The notes under the pieces were generated by a model. It was given only the letters and a program-made list of their open reading frames with translations. It did not search any database and was not told where the DNA came from. Positions 52,255 to 62,234 of a stretch of DNA of 64,000 nucleotides are shown piece after piece. The stretch lies in contig NZ_JABETK010000001.1 in NCBI RefSeq assembly GCF_013240295.1, forward strand, positions 1,860,001-1,924,000. The letters run 5' to 3'. Numbering within the stretch: position 1 is the first letter of the stretch; each line of letters opens with the position of its first letter. Source of the DNA: Neoaquamicrobium sediminum (GTDB lineage: Bacteria; Pseudomonadota; Alphaproteobacteria; Rhizobiales; Rhizobiaceae). Both the position numbers and the translations under genes were made by a program.

Positions 52255-53481
52255 ATGAACTTCGAAGCCTTTTTTGCCACGAAGCTGGACCTTCTGCGCG
52301 AGGAAGGCCGCTATCGCGTGTTTGCAGAGCTTGAGCGCAAGGCGGGGTCTTTTCCCTCTGCGAGACGGTTCGACGGCAAGGGCGGCGGCGCGCCGGTGGG
52401 CGAGGTGTCGGTATGGTGTTCCAACGATTATCTCGGCATGGGCCAGCATCCGGACGTGATCGCCGCGATGCATGAGGCGCTGGATGCCTGCGGTGCGGGC
52501 GCCGGCGGTACGCGCAACATCTCAGGCACCAATCATTATCACGTGCTGCTGGAACGTGAGCTGGCCGACCTGCATAGCAAGGAGGCAGCACTTCTGTTTA
52601 CGTCGGGCTACGTGTCCAACTGGACGAGCCTGTCGACGCTCGGCGCAAGTATACCGGGCTGCGTGATCTTTTCCGATGCCGGCAACCACGCTTCGATGAT
52701 CGAGGGCGTACGCCACTCGAAGGCGGAAAAGCGCATCTGGAAGCACAATGATGTCGAGGACCTCGACCGCCTGCTTTCCGAATACGGCCCGGAGCGACCG
52801 AAGATCGTGGCATTCGAGAGCGTCTATTCGATGGACGGCGACATTGCGCCGATCGCCGATATCGTAGCGGTGGCCGAGAAGCATGGCGCGATGACCTATC
52901 TGGACGAGGTGCATGCGGTCGGCATGTACGGCCCGCGCGGCGGCGGCATTGCCGAGCGCGAAGGGTTGATGGACCGCATCACGCTGATCGAGGGCACGCT
53001 GGGCAAGGCGTTCGGCGTGGTCGGCGGCTACATCACCGGTTCGGCTGCACTGTGCGATTTCATCCGCTCGTTCGCGAGCGGATTCATCTTCACAACCGCG
53101 CTGCCGCCGCATGTGGCGGCCGGCGCGCTTGCCTCGGTGCGCCACCTCAAGCGCAGCGACGTCGAGCGGATGGGCCAGCGCGCGGGGGTGAAGAAGGTGC
53201 GCGCGCGGCTCGACGCGATCGGCATTCCGGTGCTTGCCAACCCCAGCCACATCGTGCCGGTGATGGTGGGAGATGCTGCCAAGTGCAAGTGGATCAGCGA
53301 CCTTCTGCTCGACGAGCACGGCATCTACGTGCAGCCGATCAACTATCCGACGGTGCCGAAGAAGACCGAGCGGCTGCGCATCACGCCGACGCCGCTCCAT
53401 ACCGACGCTGAGATCGATCGGCTCGCAACCGCGCTATCAAGCCTCTGGTCGCGCTGCGCGCTGGCGCGGCAGGTGGCATAA
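52255..53481 (+). CDS. hemA: 5-aminolevulinate synthase
   Basis: 408 residues. HemA condenses glycine and succinyl-CoA, the first step of alphaproteobacterial heme synthesis. The start [28 protein letters not shown] is typical. The glycine-rich [17 protein letters not shown] binds substrate, [13 protein letters not shown] holds the PLP Asp, and the PLP lysine is in [14 protein letters not shown] (about residue 247). It follows ccoS by 52 bases with no clear box of its own, so it probably belongs to the ccoGHIS transcript, tying heme supply to oxidase production. Confidence 0.97.
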   Translation: MNFEAFFATKLDLLREEGRYRVFAELERKAGSFPSARRFDGKGGGAPVGEVSVWCSNDYLGMGQHPDVIAAMHEALDACGAGAGGTRNISGTNHYHVLLERELADLHSKEAALLFTSGYVSNWTSLSTLGASIPGCVIFSDAGNHASMIEGVRHSKAEKRIWKHNDVEDLDRLLSEYGPERPKIVAFESVYSMDGDIAPIADIVAVAEKHGAMTYLDEVHAVGMYGPRGGGIAEREGLMDRITLIEGTLGKAFGVVGGYITGSAALCDFIRSFASGFIFTTALPPHVAAGALASVRHLKRSDVERMGQRAGVKKVRARLDAIGIPVLANPSHIVPVMVGDAAKCKWISDLLLDEHGIYVQPINYPTVPKKTERLRITPTPLHTDAEIDRLATALSSLWSRCALARQVA

Positions 53482-53601
53482 GGCTTCCTACGGGGCTTTC
53501 GGCCAACGTGCCTGTCCGTCCATTGGTCCAGAGGGCAGAAAGTCGCGCGCAGGCGGTCAAGATGCGCTAAGTGAGAGCGTCTTTTCCTGCTTTCCGCGCC
53601 G

Positions 53602-54837
53602 ATGACCTCCGTTTCAGCATCAGACGACCGCTTCGCCGCCTTTCGCCATTCGTCCTACCTGCGGTTCTGGGCGGCGCGGTTTCTCACGACCTTCGCCACG
53701 CAAGTGGTCTCGGTCGCCGTGGGCTGGCAGGTCTATGATTTGTCGCGCAACCCGTTCGACCTCGGCCTGGTCGGCCTGATCCAGTTTGCGCCTTCGCTGC
53801 TGCTTGTGCTGGTGACTGGCGCGGCCGCCGATCGCTTCGGACGACGGCTCATCATGTCGCTTGCGATCCTGCTGGAAGCGCTGTGCGCGGCAGCACTGCT
53901 GGTGCTGACCTTGCGCGGGCTGACCTCGGTGTCGCAGGTCTTCGTCGTTCTCGCGGTCTTTGGCATTGCCCGCTCGTTCTTTGGTCCCGCTTCCGCCTCG
54001 CTGGTCGCCAATCTCGTGCCGCCCGAGGATTTCGCCAACGCGGTGGCGTGGAACTCTTCGGCCTGGCAGACGGCCACGATCGTCGGTCCGGTCGCGGGCG
54101 GCCTGCTCTACGGTCTCGCGCCGGAAGCCGCCTACGGAGTTGCTGCCGCGATGATGGTTTCCGCCGGCGGCCTGATCCTGTCGATCCCGAAGCCGCAGCA
54201 GCATACAGAAACGGAACGCCCGTCGCTTGCCACGATATTCGCGGGCTTCAGATACATTCGCAGCGAGAAGATCGTGCTTGGCGCGATCTCGCTGGACCTG
54301 TTCGCAGTGCTGCTTGGCGGCGCGGTGGCCCTGCTGCCGGTCTATGCGCGCGACATACTGGAACTCGGGCCGTGGGGCCTGGGTCTTCTACGCGCCGCGC
54401 CCGGCATCGGCGCCATCGTCGTGGCGGTATGGCTGGCGGGGCACCCGATCCGCGACCACGCCGGTCTCGTCATGTTCTTTTTCGTCGGTCTCTTTGGGCT
54501 GTTCACGGCCATCTTCGGGATATCGACGATCCCCTGGGTGTCCATTACCGTCCTGGCATTGCTGGGCGCGGCCGACATGATCAGCGTCTATATCCGCGAG
54601 ACACTGATCCAGCTCTGGACGCCGGACCGGGTGCGCGGCCGGGTCAATGCCGTCAACATGGTCTTCGTCGGTGCTTCAAACGAACTCGGCGAGTTTCGCG
54701 CCGGATCGATGGCGGCGCTCGTTGGCACCGTGCCGGCCGTGGTATTTGGCGGGATCGGGGCGATCGGCGTTGCTGCGCTGTGGGCCTGGCTGTTCCCCGA
54801 ACTCAGGAAGGCTCGCCGTCTCGACGGTCGGGTGTGA
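53602..54837 (+). CDS. MFS exporter (DHA3/EntS-like)
   Basis: 411 residues with about 12 helices. The N-terminus (FRHSSYLRFWAARFLTTFATQVVSVAVGWQVYDLS) and GAAADRFGRRLIM between helices 2 and 3 match the EntS/TarS-type exporter branch. RGRVNAVNMVFVGASNELGEFRAGSMAALVG near the end is also typical. The solute is unknown and no siderophore genes adjoin it. It overlaps the convergent amidotransferase gene by 35 bases. Confidence 0.9.
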   Translation: MTSVSASDDRFAAFRHSSYLRFWAARFLTTFATQVVSVAVGWQVYDLSRNPFDLGLVGLIQFAPSLLLVLVTGAAADRFGRRLIMSLAILLEALCAAALLVLTLRGLTSVSQVFVVLAVFGIARSFFGPASASLVANLVPPEDFANAVAWNSSAWQTATIVGPVAGGLLYGLAPEAAYGVAAAMMVSAGGLILSIPKPQQHTETERPSLATIFAGFRYIRSEKIVLGAISLDLFAVLLGGAVALLPVYARDILELGPWGLGLLRAAPGIGAIVVAVWLAGHPIRDHAGLVMFFFVGLFGLFTAIFGISTIPWVSITVLALLGAADMISVYIRETLIQLWTPDRVRGRVNAVNMVFVGASNELGEFRAGSMAALVGTVPAVVFGGIGAIGVAALWAWLFPELRKARRLDGRV

Positions 54838-55582
54838 CGTTCGTCGCCACAGCGTGGGCGGTGGCGGGCATGCGCTGCGGCTGCCGGCCCTCGAACACCA
54901 GCCCGAGGAAATCCTCCAGCCAGCGCTTCAGCCTGATGTCCCACAGCATGCGGCCGTTCAGATGGTCGCGACCGACCTGCGCACCCGGCAGCACGAAGCG
55001 GTGTGCGCCGCGCACCACCCAGCGCTGCATCATCACCCGCGTCAGCTCGGCATGGAACTGGATGCCCCAGGCATTGCGGCCATAGCGGAAGGCCTGGTTC
55101 GGGTAATGCTCGGCTTCGGCCAGCAGGGTTGCGCCGGACGGCAGCGAGAACCCCTCGCGGTGGAACTGGTAAACCATCTCCGGCCAGTCGATCAGCCCGC
55201 TGCCGGCCTCGGTCGGCCGGATCGGATACCAGCCGATCTCAACCAGGCCGTCGTCATGCCCGGCGACCGAGCCGCCAAGATGATTGACCAGCATCTGTGC
55301 GCCGAGGCAGATGCCGAGGAAGGGCTTGTCCTCGGCCAGCGGCACCGCCAGCCAGTCTGTTTCGCGTCGGACGAACTCGCTGGTGTCGTTGGCGCTCATC
55401 GGGCCACCGAACACCACTGCGCCAGCGTGGTCCGTCAGAGTGTCGGGGAGCGGGTCGCCCAGCGGCGGCCGCCTGATGTCGAGGTGGAAGCCCGATTCGA
55501 CCAGCAGCTGGCCAACCCGGCCAGGGCTCGACAGCTCCTGGTGCAGGACGATCAGGATTTTGCCCTTGTCGCGCGCCAGCAT
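54803..55582 (-). CDS. Class I glutamine amidotransferase-like protein
   Basis: 259 residues. The catalytic Cys is in LGICLGAQML (about residue 93), preceded by VVFGGPMSAND; the His is in GIQFHAELT (about 177). No synthetase domain is attached, so it is a stand-alone member of the GuaA-like/gamma-glutamyl-hydrolase group whose acceptor is unknown. ATG 55582 is used; a GTG one codon earlier is also open. It lies seven bases after terB on the same strand. Confidence 0.88.
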   Translation of the reverse strand: MLARDKGKILIVLHQELSSPGRVGQLLVESGFHLDIRRPPLGDPLPDTLTDHAGAVVFGGPMSANDTSEFVRRETDWLAVPLAEDKPFLGICLGAQMLVNHLGGSVAGHDDGLVEIGWYPIRPTEAGSGLIDWPEMVYQFHREGFSLPSGATLLAEAEHYPNQAFRYGRNAWGIQFHAELTRVMMQRWVVRGAHRFVLPGAQVGRDHLNGRMLWDIRLKRWLEDFLGLVFEGRQPQRMPATAHAVATNVTPDRRDGEPS

Positions 55583-55588
55583 CACCCT

Positions 55589-56067
55589 TCAATCGCCCTG
55601 TTCGTCCTCGTCGGCGTCCTGTTCATCGCGCACGCGCTGGCGCATGAGCACCCTGTCGCGTTGCGACACGCCGATCAGCTCGGCGGTGCGCCAGACGATG
55701 TTGTCTTCCAGTTCGTGGATTTCGCCGTCGGCGTAAACCATCTCCCAAAGAATGCCGATGAATTCGATCTTCGCCGTCTCGTCTAGGCTTCGATTGAGCA
55801 CACTGGTAAAGGCGAACAGATCGACCGCCTCGTTGTGGGCTTCGTCGCCGGCTTTCACGATCTCGTCGAGCTCGTTGCCGGATAGCGCATAGGAAGCGGC
55901 CAGCACCTCGCGCAGCCGTGCCCGTTCCGTCTCGTCGCGCACGCCGTCCGCATCGATGACGAAAACATCAAGGCGGCGGCGGCCACGCGCGGATCATCGG
56001 CCTTGAGGCCTCCGCCGCGCGGCTTTTCCGGCAGTGCGCTGAAGAACGACTTCAGTCTTTCGAGCAT
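55589..56067 (-). CDS. TerB family tellurite-resistance-like protein (frameshifted)
   Basis: About 159 residues after repair. The N-terminus MLERLKSFFSALPEKP and the body DPRVAAAALMF / VLAASYALSGNELDEIV / EFIGILWEMVYADGEIHELEDNIVWRTAELIGVSQRDR match the COG4103/TerB-like family. The acidic tail DADEDEQGD ends it. The frame breaks in AAAA 55962-55965: one more T on the coding strand gives LMFFVIDADGV. The family is helical and may bind divalent metal; no tellurite role is shown. It lies downstream of hemY. Confidence 0.83.
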
Positions 56068-56153
56068 AGGCTATCGCATCCTCGCGGTGTCAGATCGGCG
56101 GTGAGGGCGGTGAGCCCCCGCCGCCTATTCCATTCCTAGCGCGAACCTGCCGG

Positions 56154-57920
56154 TCAGAACAACCGGAAGCGCTGCGGCTCAACTCGGTCCGCATCATCCG
56201 GATCGACACCGGGATCATCCGGAAGGCGGATGGTCTTCTGATTTGCCTCCTCCTCATCCGGCGGTGGCGCATCGAGGACGGGCGCTGGCGCGACCACGGC
56301 TGGACCGACGACCGCACTGTCCTTCTTCTCGGGCGCCGGTTTGGCTGCGGCAGGACCGGTCGCCGACGCGGGCTCCGCCGGCCTGGCGGTGGCGGAAACA
56401 GGCTTGTCTGCCGGTTCTGTCGACTTCTCGGGCTGCGGGCTTTCCGCGGACGCCTCCGCAATCGGCTTGGGAGCGGCCGGGATCGGCGCGGGTGGCGGCT
56501 CGACGACTGCGTCCTCGACCTGGTCGTCGACGGTTTTCGGAGCCTCCCTGACGGGCTCGGCCGGCGCTATGGCGCGGGGCGCGGGGCGGGGCGGTTGCGG
56601 TTCGTCGTGGAGCGATTCGACAAGCTGCGCGAGACGTTCGGCCGGCACCTTCCACTCGAAGGCGTCGAGCCGGCCGGTCACCGGCGAAACCGGAGCCCAG
56701 CGTTCGGCGACAACGCCGTCGGCTACCCATGCCGGGTCGCGCGGCGCGCGCACAGCCTTGCCGAGCAACTGGCGCACCTTGCCCTGGTCTCCTGTTTCGG
56801 CCTCCTCGACATCGGCCAGAAGGAGCCAGGACGCCTCTCGCGGATCGAGCCGTGCAGCAGCCTCGGCCTCGCGCCGCGCCAGCTTGAACTCGCCCGTATC
56901 GAGCGCCGCACGGGCAACGGCAAGGGCCGATTCGACATGGTTCTGCCGCAGCGACTGCAGCTTTTTTGCCCTCGTGAGCCGGTCATGGGTCGAATCGCCC
57001 GGCCGGGCGTGGACGTAGATGTCCGCGATCTCGGGATGTGGGTCCTTTTTCCAAGCGGACTCCAGTATCTTGGAGCCCTTCCGGATATCGGCGAGGCGGA
57101 ACAACGCCCTGGCGGCGGTCGTCGCGGCCGGCACAAGCTCAGGCGCCAGGCGGTTAGCCTCGAGCGCGGCGGTCTTCGCGCCTGCGGGATCGGCATCGAG
57201 GGTTGCCATCGCCTTGGCCGTCAGGAGGACGGCCTTGCGGCGGTTCGCCGCCTCGCGCTCGATCTGCCTTGTCGACTTCTGCGCGCTGACGAGGCGCAGC
57301 GCCTCGTCCCATTCGCCGGCCTCGGTCTTTTCCTCAAGCGTCGACTCCGACGCCCATTCAAGCTGGGGTGCCGCCTCTGTCGCCTTGGCGGCATAGTGGC
57401 GCGCGGCAGTGCGATCGCCCAGTCGCTCTGCCTCCAGATAGAGCCCCCGCAGGCCGAGAAGCCGCGTCTCAGGGTCTTCGAGCATCGCCTCGAACTTGCG
57501 CCGCGCCGCCTCGTGGTCGCCTTCCAGCAGCGAGGCCTGCGCGTCGAGCAGGTGGATGAGCGGCTCCTGATCGGCGCTGATGAGCTTCATCGCCTCCTTC
57601 TTCTTGCGCCGTGCAAGCCCGGCATCTCCGGCGCCGGCGGCAATCATACCGGTCGACAGCGCCTGGTAGCCGCGATCGCGGCGGCGGACGCGGAAATAGC
57701 GGGAGACGGTGTAGGGGCTGTACCAGATGCTCTTGAGCAGCCACCACGAAAGCATCACCGCAAGCACGATCGCAGCGACGATGACAGCCGCGACCATCAG
57801 CGTGACCTGATACTGGTAGCCGCCGAAAGTGATGACGAGATCACCCGGCCTGTCGGCCAGCCAGGCAAAGCCAAGCCCCATAAGGAAGACGAGGCCGAGG
57901 AAGAAAAGGATACGCAGCAT
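56154..57920 (-). CDS. hemY: HemY-like TPR membrane protein
   Basis: 588 residues. Two N-terminal membrane helices (LFFLGLVFLMGLGFAWLA and LMVAAVIVAAIVLAVMLSWWLL) precede a TPR-rich domain (YRVRRRDRGYQALSTGMIAAGAGDAGLARRKKKEA and several LL/EA helices). From about residue 425 the tail is low-complexity Pro/Ala/Glu. The family is encoded with hemC and hemD and is named for heme synthesis, but its role is not enzymatic and is unclear. It lies 13 bases after the mitofilin-like gene. Confidence 0.93.
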   Translation of the reverse strand: MLRILFFLGLVFLMGLGFAWLADRPGDLVITFGGYQYQVTLMVAAVIVAAIVLAVMLSWWLLKSIWYSPYTVSRYFRVRRRDRGYQALSTGMIAAGAGDAGLARRKKKEAMKLISADQEPLIHLLDAQASLLEGDHEAARRKFEAMLEDPETRLLGLRGLYLEAERLGDRTAARHYAAKATEAAPQLEWASESTLEEKTEAGEWDEALRLVSAQKSTRQIEREAANRRKAVLLTAKAMATLDADPAGAKTAALEANRLAPELVPAATTAARALFRLADIRKGSKILESAWKKDPHPEIADIYVHARPGDSTHDRLTRAKKLQSLRQNHVESALAVARAALDTGEFKLARREAEAAARLDPREASWLLLADVEEAETGDQGKVRQLLGKAVRAPRDPAWVADGVVAERWAPVSPVTGRLDAFEWKVPAERLAQLVESLHDEPQPPRPAPRAIAPAEPVREAPKTVDDQVEDAVVEPPPAPIPAAPKPIAEASAESPQPEKSTEPADKPVSATARPAEPASATGPAAAKPAPEKKDSAVVGPAVVAPAPVLDAPPPDEEEANQKTIRLPDDPGVDPDDADRVEPQRFRLF

Positions 57921-57933
57921 CGGATTTCCTTCC

Positions 57934-59337
57934 TTACTTCGCGAGCGCGGCGGCGAGCGCCTCGTCGTCGATCAGCCGGTCGGCGTTCTGGCGCGCGCGT
58001 ACCTTTTCGATGAAGCCGGCGCCGGCGGCCCTGGATGGCTCCGGCAAGGCGTCATACTCGGCGAGCGCGCGTTCGTAGTCGCCTGCCTGAACAGCAGCGT
58101 CGAGCCGGGCGACGATCTCCGGCACGCCGTCGCCTTCGACCATGCCGACCGGGCGCACCTGGACGAGGCTCATCGCACTGCCCATCAGCCTGTCGATGAC
58201 GCCTGCCTGCGGATCGACCGGCCGCGCGGCCGCGATCATCGCATTGGCTGCCGCATCCGCTTCTTCCGCGATCTGAGCGCGCGTCGGCACACCGTCGACT
58301 GCCAGTGCGCGCAGATCGGCGATCTGCGGTGCCTGGGGAGCAAGCGCTGCAAGGGTATCGAGTTCGGCCGTGAAGGGCACGCCGCGTTCGATCGCGGCCT
58401 TGAGCGCGGACGCGGCGATGATGACCGCCGTGGCAGGCGTTTCGGCGGCTTCGTCGACGCGGCCGCTGAGGTCTCCGATGGACTTTTCCACTGCATCGAG
58501 CCGCGTGCCCGCCGCCGCCTGGGCTTCACGAGCGGCGGCGATTTCGTCACCCAGCGCCGTCAGCCTCTCCTCCACTGCCTGCGACGGACCGGCGTCGCCA
58601 AGCGCGCTTACGGTGCCTTCAAGGGTGGCAAGCCTCTCTTCCAGCGGGGAGAGATCGACAGGGGCAGCGGCCTCGCCGCCGGGCTCCCGCGCGATGCCCG
58701 CCACTTCGCCGCTCAAGCTCTCGATCTGAGATGCGAGCGCCGCGACGCGGTCCTCGGCCTGGGATACGCGACCGCCAAGTTCGGTGCCGGAACCAGTCGC
58801 ACCGCCGATTTCGCTGCGGAGTGCCGCGATTTCCTGCTCCAGGGCGTCGATGGAGGCTGTTGGGTCAGCAGGTTGCTGGCCGCTGCTGCCGGGCGCCGGC
58901 AGCAACCCGGCAAGCTGAAGCCCTCCGGCAAGCACCAGCGCGATCACGCCACCGGCGACGCCAGCGGCGAGCGCACTGCTGCGCCCGGATGAGGATGGCG
59001 CGGCGGGTGCCGCCGTGTCCTTTTCCTTGCGGCCGAAGGTCTGGCTGCTGCCGGTCGCTGCCGCTCCCGGCTTCTGCTGACTGCTTGGGGCTGCGGGTTC
59101 GGGTTGCGACTTTGCGCTGTGCGTATCCGCGCCGGAAGCTGCGCTGCTCTGGTTCGCCGGCTTGGAATCTTCGGGCTTCGGGGTTTCTGCCTTCGCGTGC
59201 TGCGGTGTTTCGGACTGCTTCACCGGATCGGCCTTCTCGGCCTCCGCCTTGGCGCGCGAGACTTCGCCGGGCGCAAGATCGATGGTCACCGGCTCCTTGC
59301 TGGTCTTCGAGTGGCGGGTTCGGGGCGTCTTGACCAT
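57934..59337 (-). CDS. Mitofilin/Mic60-like inner-membrane protein (COG4223)
   Basis: 467 residues. A long polar N-terminus (residues 1-120, rich in Ala, Lys, Pro, Glu, Ser), one membrane helix (ALAAGVAGGVIALVLAGGLQLAGLL), a periplasmic coiled coil (about 160-300) and a C-terminal mitofilin-type region (FTAELDTLAALAPQAPQIADLRALAVDG, LVQVRPVG, ALAEYDALPEPSRAAGAGFIEKVRARQNADRLI). Alphaproteobacterial homologues of mitochondrial Mic60 have this layout and this neighbourhood with hemY and hemD; they shape membrane contact sites. No own promoter is evident. Confidence 0.9.
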   Translation of the reverse strand: MVKTPRTRHSKTSKEPVTIDLAPGEVSRAKAEAEKADPVKQSETPQHAKAETPKPEDSKPANQSSAASGADTHSAKSQPEPAAPSSQQKPGAAATGSSQTFGRKEKDTAAPAAPSSSGRSSALAAGVAGGVIALVLAGGLQLAGLLPAPGSSGQQPADPTASIDALEQEIAALRSEIGGATGSGTELGGRVSQAEDRVAALASQIESLSGEVAGIAREPGGEAAAPVDLSPLEERLATLEGTVSALGDAGPSQAVEERLTALGDEIAAAREAQAAAGTRLDAVEKSIGDLSGRVDEAAETPATAVIIAASALKAAIERGVPFTAELDTLAALAPQAPQIADLRALAVDGVPTRAQIAEEADAAANAMIAAARPVDPQAGVIDRLMGSAMSLVQVRPVGMVEGDGVPEIVARLDAAVQAGDYERALAEYDALPEPSRAAGAGFIEKVRARQNADRLIDDEALAAALAK

Positions 59338-59438
59338 TCCTGATTTCCTTCAGCCGCTGTTCGGGCAGGCGATGCCGCCGGCTCCTTCTGATCTAAAGGG
59401 CTGGATAGAAACTGAAAAGGGTTGGAATGCGACGAGGC

Positions 59439-60160
59439 CTACCGCTGCGACGAAAGCAGCACCATGACGCTGTCTTCGGTGGGCTTGTCGCTTACACTTG
59501 CTCGGTCGCCTACCGTCGGCTCCAGCACCTGCGCAACCTTCCGCGAAATGCAGAAAAACCGTGTTTCTTCAAAGGTATGCGAGAGTTCTCGGTTGGCCAC
59601 CAACTCGTTTAGAAAGACTGCACCACGCGTCGAGAGGACTGGACACCCCCATATCCGACGCCCGGCGAAGGTCTCTATCAAAAAGTCAGTGATGTAACTG
59701 ACTTTTTCAGCGCCATAGACCTCGATTACCCTCACGCTGAAGCCTCTGTCATACAGTGCTTCTGCAAAACCCCTGTGCGCTCCCTGCCGGCGAGGTGAAG
59801 GATGTGGGAGCGGATGGGCATCCGTGTCTCAATAGCCGCGGCGAGATCAATTGCGGTTCCGGCCGCGGACGTTACGAAAGCAAATCCCGACTGACGCGCC
59901 GCTTCGGCCGTTGCATCGCCGACTGCGAAAACCGGTTTGGCCGAAAGGGCGGCAAGCATTGCCGGTGACGCGTGCCGCAGGGCGTTGACGCTGGTCACCG
60001 CAACCGCATCGACGGCGTGCGGATCCGGCGCGGGTCCTGCATCCAGTGGAACGATGTGGGTCAAAGGCAGGACGACGGTCTCGAAACCGAGCGCCTCGAG
60101 GCGCGCCACCGTCTCGCTCGCGCCGGGTTCCGGCCGCGTGACGAGAACGCGCCGTTTCAC
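59439..60160 (-). CDS. hemD: Uroporphyrinogen-III synthase (frameshifted)
   Basis: About 240 residues after repair. HemD closes hydroxymethylbilane to uroporphyrinogen III. The first half ([70 protein letters not shown]) and the second half ([37 protein letters not shown]) lie in different frames. One G added at about 59759 joins [18 protein letters not shown]. Its ATG overlaps the hemC stop by four bases. The last 300 bases are visibly AT-richer than the neighbourhood. Confidence 0.88.
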
Positions 60161-61086
60161 GACCAGCCGTCGAAGAAGCCGGTGCCCGCTTTGGCGCGGA
60201 CGCGTTCGCCGGCATCCGCGCCGAGGCTCGCCGCCTCGCTGGTCGGTCCCGAGGCATCGACTTCGTGCGCCTCGCGCCCGTCGGGTGTCAGAATCATCCC
60301 GTTGAAGGAAAGGTTTCCGCCGTCGATGCGCGCGTAGCCCGCGATCGGCGTGCGGCAGGAGCCGTCGAGTGCCGCCAGGAAGGCGCGTTCGCAGGCCAGT
60401 GCCTGCGCGGTCGGCAGGTGGTTGATCGGGGCGAGCATGGCGGTCGTGGCTGCATCGCCGATCCGGCTTTCGATGCAGATCGCGCCCTGGCCGGGAGCGG
60501 GCGGGAAGGTCTCGGCCGGCAGCAATTCGGTGATGATGTTCGCCAGACCGAGCCGGCGCAGCCCGGCGTTGGCGAGCAACGTGCCGGCCACCTGTCCCTC
60601 ATCCAGCTTGCGCAGCCGCGTCTGCACGTTGCCGCGAAATATGACCACGTCTATGTCCGGCCGCAGCCGGCGGATCAGCGCCTGACGACGGAGCGACGAG
60701 GAGCCGACCACCGCGCGTTCCGGCAGGTCGGCCAGCTTTGCTGCGGCCCGGCCGATGAAAGCGTCGCGCACGTCCTCGCGCTCGAGAAAGGCGGACAGCT
60801 CCAGCCCTTCCGGCAGCGCTGTCGGCATGTCCTTGGAGGAATGGACGGCGATGTCGATGCGACCGTCGAGCAGCGCTTCCTCGATTTCCTTGGTGAAAAG
60901 GCCCTTGCCGCCGGCCTCCGAAAGCGGCCGGTCCTGAATGCGGTCCCCGCTGGTGGATATGACGACGATCTCGAAGGCTTCTTCGGGCATGGCGTGCGCC
61001 GCCATGAGCCTTGCGCACGTTTCGTGCGCCTGCGCCAGCGCCAGTGCGCTGCCGCGCGTTCCGATCTTCAAGACATCCGTTTGCAT
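60157..61086 (-). CDS. hemC: Hydroxymethylbilane synthase (porphobilinogen deaminase)
   Basis: 309 residues. HemC polymerises four porphobilinogens. The N-terminus [43 protein letters not shown], the [14 protein letters not shown] segment and the dipyrromethane Cys in [13 protein letters not shown] (about residue 240) are all present. The start at 61086 (MQTDVLKIG) fits the family. It is divergent from tsaD with about 60 bases between. Confidence 0.97.
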   Translation of the reverse strand: MQTDVLKIGTRGSALALAQAHETCARLMAAHAMPEEAFEIVVISTSGDRIQDRPLSEAGGKGLFTKEIEEALLDGRIDIAVHSSKDMPTALPEGLELSAFLEREDVRDAFIGRAAAKLADLPERAVVGSSSLRRQALIRRLRPDIDVVIFRGNVQTRLRKLDEGQVAGTLLANAGLRRLGLANIITELLPAETFPPAPGQGAICIESRIGDAATTAMLAPINHLPTAQALACERAFLAALDGSCRTPIAGYARIDGGNLSFNGMILTPDGREAHEVDASGPTSEAASLGADAGERVRAKAGTGFFDGWS

Positions 61087-61145
61087 GTGCCGCTTCGTCC
61101 GTGATAGTGCCGGCCAACTCCTATCGAGGAATGACCACCACAGCA

Positions 61146-62234
61146 ATGATCCGCATGCTCGGCATCGAAACCAGTTGCGACGAGACGGCCGCCTCCGTGG
61201 TCGAGCTTGGCGACGACGGCGCGCCCCGCATTCTATCCAACGTGGTTCTGAGCCAGATCGAGGATCATGCCGCATTCGGCGGCGTCGTGCCGGAGATCGC
61301 GGCGCGTGCGCATGTCGAGACGCTGGACGGCGTGATCGATGCGGCGCTGGACGAGGCAGGCGTGCCCCTGGGCGCGGTCGACGGCATTGCGGCGACGGCC
61401 GGACCCGGATTGATCGGCGGATTGATCGTGGGGTTGATGACGGCCAAGGCGGTGGCGGCAGCGGCCGGCAAGACGCTCCTCCCGGTCAACCATCTCGAAG
61501 GCCATGCGCTTACCGCGCGGCTGACAGACGGGCTCGATTTTCCGTATCTCCTGCTGCTGGTCTCCGGCGGCCACACGCAGGTCGTGCTGGTGCGCGGCGT
61601 TGGCGACTACGAGCGCTGGGCGTCGACCATAGACGATGCGCTGGGCGAGGCGTTCGACAAGACCGCGAAGCTGCTGGGCCTGCCCTATCCGGGCGGACCG
61701 AATGTCGAAAAGCAGGCGGCTAACGGGGATGCCGCGCGCTTTTCCTTTCCGAGGCCTCTGAAAGGCGATGCGCGGCTCGATTTCTCGTTCTCCGGCCTCA
61801 AGACGGCCGTGCGGCAGGCGGCGAGCGCCATCGCGCCGCTGTCCGAACGCGACGTCGCCGACATCTGCGCGGCTTTCCAGCTTGCGATCACCGAAACGCT
61901 GGAAGAGCGTGTCGGCCGCAGCCTCACGCGATTTCGTGAAGCATTTCCGGATCTTGCGCGGCCGGCGCTCGTGGTCGCCGGTGGCGTTGCCGCCAACAAG
62001 GCGATCCGCGCTGCGCTGGATGAACTATGCGAGCGGCACGGCATGAACCTCGTTGCGCCGCCGCTGCATCTGTGCACCGACAACGCCGCCATGATCGCCT
62101 GGGCGGGTATCGAGCGGATGCGGGCCGGATTGGTAGAGGATGACGCGATGGGCTTTGCGCCGCGATCCCGCTGGCCGCTCGATACCGGCGCGCCACCGGT
62201 CATCGGTTCGGGCAAACGCGGAGCCAAGGCATGA
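61146..62234 (+). CDS. tsaD: tRNA N6-adenosine threonylcarbamoyltransferase
   Basis: About 362 residues. TsaD joins threonylcarbamoyl to A37 of ANN-decoding tRNAs. The start of the ASKHA fold is [13 protein letters not shown]; the metal-binding pair is in [12 protein letters not shown] (H-x3-H), with [12 protein letters not shown] and [10 protein letters not shown] near the end. The exact start is uncertain: ATG 61131, 61146 or 61155 are all in frame and none has a well-spaced ribosome site. It overlaps gpsA by ATGA. Confidence 0.95.
   Translation: MIRMLGIETSCDETAASVVELGDDGAPRILSNVVLSQIEDHAAFGGVVPEIAARAHVETLDGVIDAALDEAGVPLGAVDGIAATAGPGLIGGLIVGLMTAKAVAAAAGKTLLPVNHLEGHALTARLTDGLDFPYLLLLVSGGHTQVVLVRGVGDYERWASTIDDALGEAFDKTAKLLGLPYPGGPNVEKQAANGDAARFSFPRPLKGDARLDFSFSGLKTAVRQAASAIAPLSERDVADICAAFQLAITETLEERVGRSLTRFREAFPDLARPALVVAGGVAANKAIRAALDELCERHGMNLVAPPLHLCTDNAAMIAWAGIERMRAGLVEDDAMGFAPRSRWPLDTGAPPVIGSGKRGAKA

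Noticed and set aside
55589..56067. Tellurite resistance function
   Set aside because: TerB-like domains are widespread, and no other ter genes are present.
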